DNA of 16,172 nucleotides from Chloroflexota bacterium. Its GTDB lineage: Bacteria > Chloroflexota > UBA5177 > JANWHV01. Where the stretch lies: contig JANWHV010000148.1 in NCBI GenBank assembly GCA_025450255.1, positions 1 to 16,172 of the forward strand, written 5' to 3'. The notes under the pieces were generated by a model that saw only the letters and a program-made list of their open reading frames with translations, had not been told where the DNA came from and searched no databases. Positions 5,339 to 11,986 of the stretch are shown here, one piece after another (positions within the stretch are counted from its first letter, which is position 1; every line of letters starts with the position of its first letter). The position numbers were made by a program, and so were the translations under genes.

Positions 5339-6844
5339 ATGCTAACTGCATCCGATTTTCCCCTCTGGCTCCGGGTCGCGCACTACGTCAACCTGCTCTT
5401 CATGTTCATGCTCATGCGCGCCGGCCTGCAAATCCTGATGGCCCATCCCCGGCTCTACTGGAATACCAGTTGCAAGCCGGGCTCCGAATGGATCAAATTC
5501 ACCAAGGCCACCGTGCCGACCGACCGCTTATATACGGCGATGGACGATGAACGGCCGATCTCTCCCTGGCTCGCCTTGCCGGGAAAGGATGCGCTCGGCC
5601 TGGGCCGGCACTGGCATTTCTTCTGCGCCACATTCTGGATGCTCAACGGGCTCGTCTATGTGGTCTTGCTCGTCACGAGCGGCGAGTGGAGCCGCCTGGT
5701 CCCCACGTCCTGGGAGATCGTGCCGCGCGCCTGGCAAACGTTGCTCATCTATCTCAGCTTCCACATCCCACCGGCCAGCGACTTTCGTCCCTACGATCCC
5801 TTGCAACAGCTGGCCTATGCCGGCGTGACCTTCCTCCTGGCCCCGTTCCAGATTGTCACCGCCTTCGCCATGTCTCCCGCCGTCGAAGCGCGTTTCCCTT
5901 GGTTCGTGAAGCTCCTGGGGGGAAAACAGGGCGCGCGCAGTTTGCATTTCATTGGCCTGGTGCTCTGGGCGCTCTTCGGCATCGTCCACATCGTGCTGGT
6001 CTTCGTGGTCCACTTCCAGGACAATGTGCGCCACATCATCGTCGGCGACTCCCCGGGCGCTGCCCACGCCAGTCTCGCCCCGGCGATGGTCATCTTCTTC
6101 GGCAGCCTCGCCCTGGTCGTGCTCATCGCCGCCTGGGCGTCGTGGTATTCATTGGGTCACCGGCGCCGGATCCAGCACGTCCTCGGGGCGGTCGTCGATC
6201 CGATCCGTATGCTGAGCATGCAGCACCTGACCACTCGACAGCACTACCAGCACGTCTCGTCGTACTTCTGGACCAATGGCTATCCCCCGGCAACTGAGGA
6301 GTACAAGAAACTGGTCGAGGCGAACTTCGCCGAGTATCGGCTGGAGGTGTCCGGGCTGGTGGACACCCCGCTGCACCTCTCCCTCGACGACCTACGCCAG
6401 ATGACCGCGCAAACCCAGACGACCCTCCACAACTGCATCCAGGGCTGGAGCGGTATCGCCACGTGGACGGGCGTGCCTGTCACCGAGATCTTGCAACGGT
6501 GCGGCGCCTCGCCGCGCGCGAAGTACCTTGTCTTCACGTCCTATCAGCAGGGAAAGCAATCGTTCCCCCCGGCGACGCAGGCGTGGGAGCATCCCTTCTA
6601 CGAGGCCCTTCCCCGCATCCAGGCCGAACATCCGCAGACGATTCTGGCCCTGGCCATGAACGGGAAGCCCCTCTCCATTGAACACGGCGCTCCGGTACGT
6701 CTGCGGGTCGAGACCTACTTGGGCTACAAGATGGTCAAATGGGTGCGCTCCATTGAACTGGTTGAGGACTATTCGCACTTCTGGGATGGACAGGGCGGCT
6801 TCCGCGAGGATAATCAGTACTTTGGCCGAAGCGCGGAAATATAG
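5339..6844 (+). CDS. Cytochrome b / sulfite oxidase-type molybdopterin oxidoreductase fusion
   Basis: This 501-residue membrane enzyme joins two redox modules. Residues 1-275 hold about five hydrophobic segments (near 11-33, 94-114, 158-178, 205-226, 247-269), with histidines at 15, 91/93, 203 and 217 suited to binding b-type haems, as in cytochrome b561-like subunits. Residues 330-478 match the sulfite oxidase/MsrP molybdopterin fold: FAEYRLEVSGLVDTPLHLSLDDL, then LHNCIQGWSGIATWTGVP with Cys366 as the likely Mo ligand, and the closing GYKMVKWVRSIELV. Electrons would pass between a quinone, haem and Mo centre; the substrate could be a sulfoxide or another oxo compound. I chose ATG 5339 for its GAGGGAG eight bases upstream; ATG 5318 is in frame but lacks one. 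No Tat signal is visible. It converges on the DsbA-family gene with a 3-base gap. Confidence 0.85.
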   Translation: MLTASDFPLWLRVAHYVNLLFMFMLMRAGLQILMAHPRLYWNTSCKPGSEWIKFTKATVPTDRLYTAMDDERPISPWLALPGKDALGLGRHWHFFCATFWMLNGLVYVVLLVTSGEWSRLVPTSWEIVPRAWQTLLIYLSFHIPPASDFRPYDPLQQLAYAGVTFLLAPFQIVTAFAMSPAVEARFPWFVKLLGGKQGARSLHFIGLVLWALFGIVHIVLVFVVHFQDNVRHIIVGDSPGAAHASLAPAMVIFFGSLALVVLIAAWASWYSLGHRRRIQHVLGAVVDPIRMLSMQHLTTRQHYQHVSSYFWTNGYPPATEEYKKLVEANFAEYRLEVSGLVDTPLHLSLDDLRQMTAQTQTTLHNCIQGWSGIATWTGVPVTEILQRCGASPRAKYLVFTSYQQGKQSFPPATQAWEHPFYEALPRIQAEHPQTILALAMNGKPLSIEHGAPVRLRVETYLGYKMVKWVRSIELVEDYSHFWDGQGGFREDNQYFGRSAEI

Positions 6845-6847
6845 CCC

Positions 6848-7567
6848 TCACCCGGTCGACTGTGCCGTGCCGGCCCCGTCTACCGTGGCGAGGGCCCGCT
6901 CGAACAGGGCGCGTGTGGCGTCACGGCATGAATCGCCATAGCATGGCAAACGGCCAATCCCAACGATCTTACGCTCGCGCATGCGCGGCTCGGCGAGCGG
7001 AGCCACCAAGGCGGTACCGTCGGCGAGCATCGGCGTTGGCGTGCCCCCCACGCCGTACCGCTCTTGACCAAGCTTTCGCTCAGCCAGCACCGCGGCCCGG
7101 GCCTCATCGCCTGCGAAGTCGCGGCTGAAGCGGCTCAGGTCTAACCCACCTTCCCGGGCGAGTTCCAGCAGCACCTCGGGACGGCCGATGTTCCGGCTCT
7201 GGGCGAAAAACGCCCGGCGGATGCGCAGGTCATAGTCTTGACCGACAGCGTCGCTCTGCCGGGCCGCACACCAGGCCGCGACGAAGGCTGGTAAGGTCGT
7301 GGCGGGCCAGTCGGCGCCCCGGTAGGGCGCGAACTCGGCGTCCGGCTCTTGCAACGCTGCCAGCCACCACTCCTGCTCCAGGATGTCGCGCGGCGCCGCC
7401 TCGCCATCACCGACTTCCAACGGGAACGGTCGGGTCCGTAGCCGGACGCGTCCCCGATATTCCGGCGCGACCGCATTCAGGCGCACGGCCATGATATAGG
7501 ACCAGGGTCAGTAGTATTCTGCCCACTCCCAGAGTTCCGGCAACGCCGCGTCAGTCGAGTTGGTCAT
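6848..7567 (-). CDS. DsbA-family thioredoxin-fold oxidoreductase with in-frame TGA (candidate selenoprotein)
   Basis: DsbA-family proteins exchange dithiols through an active site that ends the first strand of a thioredoxin fold. The uninterrupted frame starting at 7492 lacks that strand. An ATG at 7567 with AAGGAG seven bases upstream opens the same frame and reads PELWEWAEYY, TGA (codon 20, bases 7508-7510), then PWSYIMAVRLNAVAPEYRG. This matches the common EYYCPWSY start of relatives, with TGA replacing the catalytic Cys. The rest is intact: GRVRLRTRPFPLE, a helical insert, the cis-proline loop GVGGTPTP (about residues 172-179) and a C-terminal Cys pair (LPCYGDSC, Cys209 and Cys214). With TGA read as selenocysteine the protein has 239 residues, a normal size. 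It lies 54 bases downstream of the cupin gene on the same strand. No signal peptide is seen, so it is probably cytosolic. A recent nonsense mutation is the main alternative. Confidence 0.75.
7468..7491 (-). promoter_or_regulatory. SECIS-like hairpin after the in-frame TGA
   Basis: On the minus strand, 7491-7485 (TGGCCGT) pairs with 7474-7468 (GCGGTCG) in 7 bp with three G-U pairs, enclosing a 10-base apical loop whose first base is G. The loop starts 23 bases after the TGA. Bacterial SECIS elements lie within the coding sequence just after UGA and carry a G at the start of the apical loop, so distance and loop fit. A competing GCGC/GCGC stem (7484-7481 with 7468-7465) is also possible. Confidence 0.4.
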
Positions 7568-7621
7568 GGAGTTGCTCCTTGCCCGGTGCGACCGCTGCTG
7601 GCCGCTACCGCCCGGCGGTTT

Positions 7622-8101
7622 TCACGGCGTCTCCGCCGCACTGGCGACGGTGCCCGAGGCTGGCCCGGGTCCCCCATAGCCCGTAGCCGCGATCGTGAGC
7701 AAGTATGCGCTGTCCGCCAGCGCCGCCACGGCGTGGAGTACTCCCGCCTCCAACGCCAGCACCTGGCCGACCGACAGCAGCATCGTCCGATCCAACGCCG
7801 TGATCTGCAGTTGCCCGCCCAGCACCTGGATCGAGATCGGGCCGGTGGCATGATGCTCGTCCACCACCGCTCCCGCCTTTAATGCAATCAGGACGACACG
7901 GAAGGCCTGCTCCTTCACCAGCGTCTTGGCATCGTGACCGTGCTGCTTCCAGCTCGCTTCCTGGTGCAGTTGCTCGAGTTCCCGCGTGAGGTCGAAGCTG
8001 AGCACCGGGCCCGCGACCCAGCGCGCGGCGCGCTCCGGGCCGCCGTGGCTGGCGCCGGTTAGCCCGGCCAGCTGGGTCTCCACGACCTGATCTTCCGCCA
8101 T
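7622..8101 (-). CDS. Cupin-domain protein
   Basis: Single-domain protein of 159 residues with a cupin beta-barrel. Residues 55-100 carry KTLVKEQAFRVVLIALKAG and VVDEHHATGPISIQVLGGQLQI (cupin motif 1, with His83/His84), and residues 112-137 carry GQVLALEAGVLHAVAALADSAYLLTI (motif 2, with His123). The histidines could hold a metal, but the full metal-binding set of classical cupins is not obvious. The N-terminal segment SFDLTRELEQLHQEASWKQHGHDAKTL is typical of a widespread group of small bacterial cupins of unknown role. ATG 8101 has purine-rich AGGGGGCGAGGA before it. The frame stays open far upstream, but that part overlaps DUF488 and is not family-like. It is followed after 54 bases by the DsbA-family gene, so the pair is probably one operon. 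Confidence 0.8.
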   Translation of the reverse strand: MAEDQVVETQLAGLTGASHGGPERAARWVAGPVLSFDLTRELEQLHQEASWKQHGHDAKTLVKEQAFRVVLIALKAGAVVDEHHATGPISIQVLGGQLQITALDRTMLLSVGQVLALEAGVLHAVAALADSAYLLTIAATGYGGPGPASGTVASAAETP

Positions 8102-8246
8102 TATCCTCGCCCCCTTGCCTGCCCGGCTGCCGGCGTCAACGATCAGTGGCGCCGCATCGTTCGTGCCAAGCCGTGCCGGCACCCTGATCTTGAGGCCGCG
8201 TACGCCGACGACGGAATAGCCTTTTCTATATGCTACCCGCGGGCGA

Positions 8247-8264
8247 TGCAACGACGGCGTTGTA
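8247..8264. promoter_or_regulatory. Inverted repeat between divergent cupin and DUF488 genes
   Basis: TGCAACG (8247-8253) and CGTTGTA (8258-8264) pair in 7 bp (one G-T) around ACGG, in the 213-base gap between the divergently transcribed cupin and DUF488 genes. It is in the right place for a shared operator. No known regulator motif is recognised. Confidence 0.25.
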
Positions 8265-8314
8265 CTATCCCACCGCGACACCGCCGTCGCCGTGGCGCGA
8301 GGCGGAGCACGACG

Positions 8315-8860
8315 GTGACCGATCCTTCGACCATCTGGACGATCGGCCACTCCACGCGTCCGTTCGAGGAGTTCCGCGCGATCCTCCGCACCTGGGTGAT
8401 CGAACGCGTGATCGATGTGCGTATCTGGCCCCATTCGCGCCGGTACCCATGGTTCGACGGAACTGCACTGGCAGGCGCTTTGCAAGCCGTGGATATCGGC
8501 TATACACCCTTGCCGGTGCTCGGCGGCCATCGCCGCCCTCATCCAGACTCTCCCAACACCGGCTGGCGCAACCGAAGTTTCCGAGGCTATGCGGACTATA
8601 TGCAGACGTCCGAGTTTGCCGCGGGCCTGGCCGAACTGCTGGCGCTGGCCGACCAAGCGCGGATGGCGATAATGTGCGCCGAGGCGCTGCCCTGGCGCTG
8701 TCACCGGTCCCTCATCGCGGACGCGCTGGTGGTGCGCGGCGTGCGCGTGGTGGACCTCCTCACCCGAACGAGCGCGCGGGAACATCAGTTGACGTCGTTC
8801 GCCCGGGTGACCGGCGCCCACCTGGTGTATCCGGCAATGGAGGACGCGCCAGGTGACTGA
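8315..8860 (+). CDS. DUF488 family protein
   Basis: Protein of 181 residues matching DUF488 along its length: IWTIGHSTRPFEEF (7-20), VIDVRIWPHSRRYPWF (32-47), PVLGGHRRP (67-75), NRSFRGYADYM (86-96), and the conserved MCAEALPWRCHRSLIADAL (120-138) with its two cysteines. The biochemical role of the family is not established; the conserved Cys/His/Arg cluster suggests an enzyme active site or a nucleic acid-related role. The GTG at 8315 is preferred because GGCGGAG lies about seven bases upstream and the family signature starts a few residues later; earlier in-frame starts from 8246 would add a basic low-complexity tail. It is divergent from the cupin gene. Confidence 0.87.
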   Translation: MTDPSTIWTIGHSTRPFEEFRAILRTWVIERVIDVRIWPHSRRYPWFDGTALAGALQAVDIGYTPLPVLGGHRRPHPDSPNTGWRNRSFRGYADYMQTSEFAAGLAELLALADQARMAIMCAEALPWRCHRSLIADALVVRGVRVVDLLTRTSAREHQLTSFARVTGAHLVYPAMEDAPGD

Positions 8861-8995
8861 CGGCTCAGATATACGTGCTCCGACCGCCACCGTTCGGCCC
8901 GATTGTTGCCGCAGGTGTGCTCGCTTAGCGTGGGGTGTAATGACGCAACGGCAGCCAGGACCCCGCCCATCAGTGGCTCGTGAGGGAGAAGCGAC

Positions 8996-9643
8996 GTGGC
9001 ATCGACACCCCGGGTAACGCAGGCCAATATCGCGGAACATCGTCTCGTGCAGGTAATCGAACCGGGGAACCGGCTGGATCCCATTATCGATCGGGTGCAG
9101 CAACCCGCGTACGCGTTCCTGATGCGGCACGCGCCGTTACGGTCGGCGCTCAACTGCGCCTGGGCGGGACACCCAATCCATGCCATACTCACGGAGGTGC
9201 CGATCGGTGCATGGACGGCCGGCTGCGTGTTGGACCTGCTGGATGCACTCCGCCTCCATCGAACGCTCCGGCCGGCCGCCGACCTGGCGCACACCATCGG
9301 GTTGATCGGGGCGCTCGGCGCTGCGGTGTTCGGCATTGCCGATTGGAGCTACACCATGGACCGACCGAAGCGGGTCGGCTTTGTCCACGGTGCGGCCAAC
9401 GTGCTCATCTCCGGCATCTTCGGTGGCTCCCCCCTGGCTCGAGCAAAGGGGAAGCGACCCACCGGCGTTCTACTCTCGTCGTTGGGCTGGGACTTGCTGC
9501 GCGGCTCGGGCTTCCGAGTCACCTACGGCCAGGTGCTCCAGTGCCCGGCGTCGGTCGCACAGCCGGCGTTCCAAATCCGAGTCTGGGGTGGCCAGATCGA
9601 AGTCTGCCGCGGGCGGCCGACGCCCTCGACGGACGCCAATTGA
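8996..9643 (+). CDS. DUF2231 membrane protein
   Basis: Membrane protein of 215 residues. The DUF2231 signature is clear: WAGHPIHAILTEVPIGAWTAGCVLDLLDAL (key pieces GHPIHAILTEVPIG, residues 58-71), then a second hydrophobic segment (AHTIGLIGALGAAVFGIADW, 98-117) and KRVGFVHGAANVLISGI. Family members have about four membrane segments and unknown function, sometimes fused to a Rieske domain. Here the segments around residues 137-190 are less hydrophobic than usual (FGGSPLARAKGKRPTGVLLSSLGWDLL and following), and the tail (IRVWGGQIEVCRGRP) has no family match, so a small frameshift or divergence in the C-terminal third is possible. The GTG at 8996 has GAGGGAG before it. The GreA-like gene follows after 35 bases and may be co-transcribed. 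Confidence 0.8.
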   Translation: MASTPRVTQANIAEHRLVQVIEPGNRLDPIIDRVQQPAYAFLMRHAPLRSALNCAWAGHPIHAILTEVPIGAWTAGCVLDLLDALRLHRTLRPAADLAHTIGLIGALGAAVFGIADWSYTMDRPKRVGFVHGAANVLISGIFGGSPLARAKGKRPTGVLLSSLGWDLLRGSGFRVTYGQVLQCPASVAQPAFQIRVWGGQIEVCRGRPTPSTDAN

Positions 9644-9678
9644 GGCCCGAACGACGGGTCTACGCCGGAGGGGTGAAC

Positions 9679-10161
9679 ATGCAAGGAGACCAGAGACCCA
9701 TCTATCTCACGGTCGCGGGGCGACAACGATTGGAGCGCCGACTCGAGGCGTACGAGGCGGAGCTCCGAGAGGCGGACTCTGGATCCGGCAAGGACGAGGC
9801 CGAGGATGCGGTGGATGAGGCGACCGATCTTGAGGCCGCGGACCATGTCGGCCAACTGCGGGACCTGATCGAGGCAACGCGAGCGGTCTTAGCCCAGGCA
9901 CTCCCGTTGCCCTCAGGGCCCGCCGACAGCGTCGTCCGCCAAGGGTCGACCGTGCAGGTTCGCGACCAGACGGGCGAGGAACGTGCGTTAATGCTCGTCG
10001 ACGGCGCCGAGCTCGACCCCGCCGCGGAGGATGTGTCCACCGACTCCCCCGTAGGCCAAGCGCTGCTCGGCCGCGTACCAGGCGACCGGGTGGCGGTCGA
10101 AACGCCGGAGGGCCAACGGATCCTCACCGTCCTCTCGGTTATGCCGTATCGGGGCCAGTGA
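9679..10161 (+). CDS. GreA/GreB-family protein, non-canonical
   Basis: Gre factors enter the RNA polymerase secondary channel and stimulate cleavage of backtracked RNA. This 160-residue protein has the Gre layout: YLTVAGRQRLERRLEAYEAELR opening, an N-terminal coiled coil to about residue 75, then a C-terminal FKBP-like domain (VVRQGSTVQVRD, MLVDGAELD, STDSPVGQALLGRVPGDRVAVETPEG). The canonical GDLSENAEY tip with its two catalytic acids is absent; an acidic stretch (GKDEAEDAVDEATDLEAADH, 37-56) takes its place. It may therefore be a Gfh-like competitor or regulator rather than a cleavage factor. ATG 9679 has GGAGGGG eight bases upstream. An in-frame extension to 8980 exists but overlaps DUF2231 and is arginine-rich, so I rejected it. 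Confidence 0.82.
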   Translation: MQGDQRPIYLTVAGRQRLERRLEAYEAELREADSGSGKDEAEDAVDEATDLEAADHVGQLRDLIEATRAVLAQALPLPSGPADSVVRQGSTVQVRDQTGEERALMLVDGAELDPAAEDVSTDSPVGQALLGRVPGDRVAVETPEGQRILTVLSVMPYRGQ

Positions 10162-10173
10162 CGTCGCCGCAGT

Positions 10174-10232
10174 CTCGCGCCGGTCCTTCGATCAGCCTGG
10201 GGCTGCCGGCGCTGACCTGCCGTTGGCGCGAG
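10174..10232. terminator. Long inverted repeat between convergent genes
   Basis: CTCGCGCC (10174-10181) and GGCGCGAG (10225-10232) are perfectly complementary, and the 43-base interval contains a further TCAGC/GCTGA pair. The structure lies in the 107-base gap between the convergent GreA-like and AlkA-type genes, where a two-way terminator is expected. No T-run is present. Confidence 0.3.
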
Positions 10233-10268
10233 CGACCTCGAAGCAGCGGGCCGGAATCCACTGACCGA

Positions 10269-11249
10269 TCACTCGCCGCCCGGAACCGGAGTGATGAGCC
10301 CCTCGTGCAGGAGACGCCATCCCAGGGCGTAGAAGTACAGGTAGCCTCGAGTGGCCCCCATCCGCGTCAGGATGGCCTGTCGCTCGCCATCCCGCGCCGG
10401 GTCCTCCGCTTCCAGGAGTCGCCCGAGGTTCTTCGCCGCGCCCACGTCGCCGGCCGGGAAGACCTCCATCCGGCGCAAGCCGCGTAACAGGATGAGCCCC
10501 GCGCTCCAGGGACCGATTCCTGGGATCTCGATCAAGATGTCCATGGCCGTTGCGCTGGGCAGCGCTGCCAACCGCTCCTCATCGAGCTCCCCCGCCACGA
10601 TGCGCCGCGCCACGTCGCGTAGCGCGGCGGCCTTGGCCCGACTCAGTCCCAGGTCTCGCAACGCTTCGACGTCGCTAGCGGCGAAGAGCTCCGGCCGTGG
10701 GAACGCGTCGTACGTCCGGTCGGCCAGGCGGAGGCGCTCGCCGAAGCGTTCTACCAGCCGCCCCACGACCGCATCGCCGGCCGCCAGGCTGACCTGCTGG
10801 AAGGGGATGACGTTGGCGATGGCTTCGAACAGCGTTGGGAAACGGGGTGGCTTGAGGCCGCGTAGCGATGCGGTAGCCGCCTGTAACCGGGAATCAGAGC
10901 GCGCCGCGCGGTAGAACGGTGCGAGGTCGACCGCCGGTCCCAACAGGCGCTGGACCGCCGCGCCGAGCTGTTCCTGGGTCCGCAGGGAGACCGGTCCGCC
11001 AAAAACGAGGCCGCGCAGATCCGGTGTGTCGATGTCGCCGCGATTCTCGACAGCCACCAGCCGGAGCCCCTCCGCGGTCGGCAGGACGCGCAGATAGCGG
11101 CCATCCTCCCAGCGGTTGACGCGATTCGTGGGCCGCCGCTGCAGCACGCGCACGGTGGCTTCCAGGGAAAACGGTGGTACGGCAGGGATGGCAAACGAGG
11201 CAGTCGCCGCAACCGGTCCGGTTCCACTCTCAGGCGTACTCTCCAGCAC
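10269..11249 (-). CDS. AlkA-type DNA-3-methyladenine glycosylase (HhH-GPD)
   Basis: Base-excision repair enzyme that removes alkylated bases. Of its 326 residues, the C-terminal half holds the helix-hairpin-helix EIPGIGPWSAGLILL (about 241-255) followed by VFPAGDVGAAKNLG, whose Asp268 aligns with the catalytic Asp of AlkA. Upstream, FEAIANVIPFQQVSLAAGDAVVGRLVERFG matches the family's AIxxQQxS segment, and the N-terminal 100 residues resemble the AlkA N-terminal domain. GTG 11249 is preferred for GGGAG seven bases upstream; GTG 11279 would add ten residues but lacks a clear site. It is convergent with the GreA-like gene and has no obvious adaptive-response partner nearby. Confidence 0.87.
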   Translation of the reverse strand: MLESTPESGTGPVAATASFAIPAVPPFSLEATVRVLQRRPTNRVNRWEDGRYLRVLPTAEGLRLVAVENRGDIDTPDLRGLVFGGPVSLRTQEQLGAAVQRLLGPAVDLAPFYRAARSDSRLQAATASLRGLKPPRFPTLFEAIANVIPFQQVSLAAGDAVVGRLVERFGERLRLADRTYDAFPRPELFAASDVEALRDLGLSRAKAAALRDVARRIVAGELDEERLAALPSATAMDILIEIPGIGPWSAGLILLRGLRRMEVFPAGDVGAAKNLGRLLEAEDPARDGERQAILTRMGATRGYLYFYALGWRLLHEGLITPVPGGE

Positions 11250-11370
11250 TGGACGTCTCCCACGCTCGGCCGGCACCACCTGGCACGCCGCTTGCCTCGC
11301 GGGTTCATCCAGGGGCGGGTCAACGACTGCCTACTCGCTGATCGTCATACTGCGAGGACAGGAGAATAGG

Positions 11371-11776
11371 GTGAAGCAGCCCATTGTCAAGGGCCATCCG
11401 CTGCATGCGTTGGCCTCCGATCTGCCGGCTGCCGGCTGCCGGCTTCATAACCAGCTATCTGTTTGACGTCCTCGCCTGGACGGTCAGTCCGGCGCCGCTT
11501 CCTCGCCGGATCTTTGCCCTTTCTTGCTGCCGAAACTTGCGCGGGCCGACGCCCGTTGACGCAGCAGGAGCTGGAAGGACCTGGCCGGCACGGCACGGAA
11601 GGTCGCCGCGCGGTCCCTCCACGTCGCAGGTGCGATCGCCCAGGTCCGTGGCCGGATCATCGCCCTTGACCAACGTCTCTTGGAGGATGCCGTCGAGGAA
11701 TCGTGCGCAGGGACGACGCAAACGTCGTCGCCCGCGCCGCGTCAGCCGCTCGTGTTCGGAAGGTTGTCGCCAGTAG
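11371..11776 (+). pseudogene. DUF2231 gene broken by a 7-bp tandem repeat
   Basis: GTG 11371 has AGGAG six bases upstream and reads VKQPIVKGHPLHALASDLP, the DUF2231 opening. The frame then meets three copies of CTGCCGG (11422-11442) and ends at a TGA at 11464-11466. Reading with two copies instead of three gives DLPAAGFITSYLFDVLAWTV, the normal continuation into the first membrane segment, so one extra 7-bp unit explains the frameshift. After about residue 40 the restored frame (to 11776) turns arginine- and serine-rich and no longer looks like DUF2231, so a second lesion or a truncation exists. This is a second copy of the family in the window. The frameshift is seen; whether it is reversible or a dead gene is unknown. 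Confidence 0.7.
11422..11442 (+). repeat. Tandem heptamer CTGCCGG x3
   Basis: Three perfect head-to-tail copies of a 7-base unit within the start of the broken DUF2231 gene. Because 7 is not a multiple of 3, each gain or loss of a unit switches the frame. The two-copy state would restore the family sequence. Confidence 0.9.
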
Positions 11777-11865
11777 TTGCTCCGGCGCCTCAGGCGCCCT
11801 CGCGCGGTCCGTCGCAGAGAACGCCGCCGGAATCCGAGACCGAGCTGGCAATCGTGGTACTCTAG
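11560..11865 (+). other. Unrecognised coding-like segment without a start
   Basis: One plus frame reads WKDLAGTARKVAARSLHVAG, then AIAQVRGRIIALDQRLLEDAVEES, before becoming Pro/Ser-rich and stopping at TAG 11863-11865. The first 45 residues have a balanced, helix-like composition unlike the surrounding noise, but no start codon, ribosome site or family match is apparent. It could be the end of another decayed gene. Confidence 0.2.
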
Positions 11866-11871
11866 CACGAT
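11851..11871. promoter_or_regulatory. Inverted repeat upstream of the osmolyte transporter operon
   Basis: ATCGTG (11851-11856) and CACGAT (11866-11871) are a perfect 6-bp dyad with a 9-base spacer, about 115 bases before the first transporter gene. It could be an operator. No regulator gene adjoins the operon on this side. Confidence 0.25.
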
Positions 11872-11905
11872 CAGCAATCGGCGTAAACGGCCGGCACGGA
11901 GTTTG

Positions 11906-11927
11906 CCCCACCACGCACGCTGTGGGG
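11906..11927. promoter_or_regulatory. Second inverted repeat upstream of the osmolyte transporter operon
   Basis: CCCCAC (11906-11911) and GTGGGG (11922-11927) pair in 6 bp around a 10-base loop, 60 bases before the permease start. It may be part of the leader or an operator; there is no T-run to suggest a terminator. Confidence 0.25.
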
Positions 11928-11986
11928 TATCTGGCGAGGAACGTCGGGAGAGCAGTGAACGGGCTGAGGAACAAAGAACAAGCCCT

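Larger units (their letters stand above)
11250..11986. other. 737-base stretch without an intact gene
   Basis: The region between the glycosylase start and the osmolyte transporter holds a broken DUF2231 gene (from 11371), an unrecognised coding-like segment (about 11560-11865) and two inverted repeats (11851-11871, 11906-11927) upstream of the transporter. Open frames on both strands here are arginine-rich and look like high-GC noise. Confidence 0.6.

Noticed and set aside
6848..7492. Taking ATG 7492 as the true start of the DsbA-family gene
   Set aside because: It has no good ribosome site, removes the first strand and active site of the fold, and ignores the strong start at 7567 in the same frame.
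7622..9130. 502-codon minus-strand frame as one large protein
   Set aside because: Only its last 159 codons resemble a protein family (cupin). The rest runs antisense through DUF488 and is high-GC shadow.
8980..10161. 393-codon plus-strand frame as a long GreA fusion
   Set aside because: The part before 9679 overlaps DUF2231 in another frame and is Arg/Gly-rich; ATG 9679 has a strong ribosome site and the family start.
11422..11442. CRISPR-like repeat
   Set aside because: Three adjacent 7-mers without spacers are a microsatellite-type tandem repeat, not a CRISPR array. No array or cas gene is present in the window.
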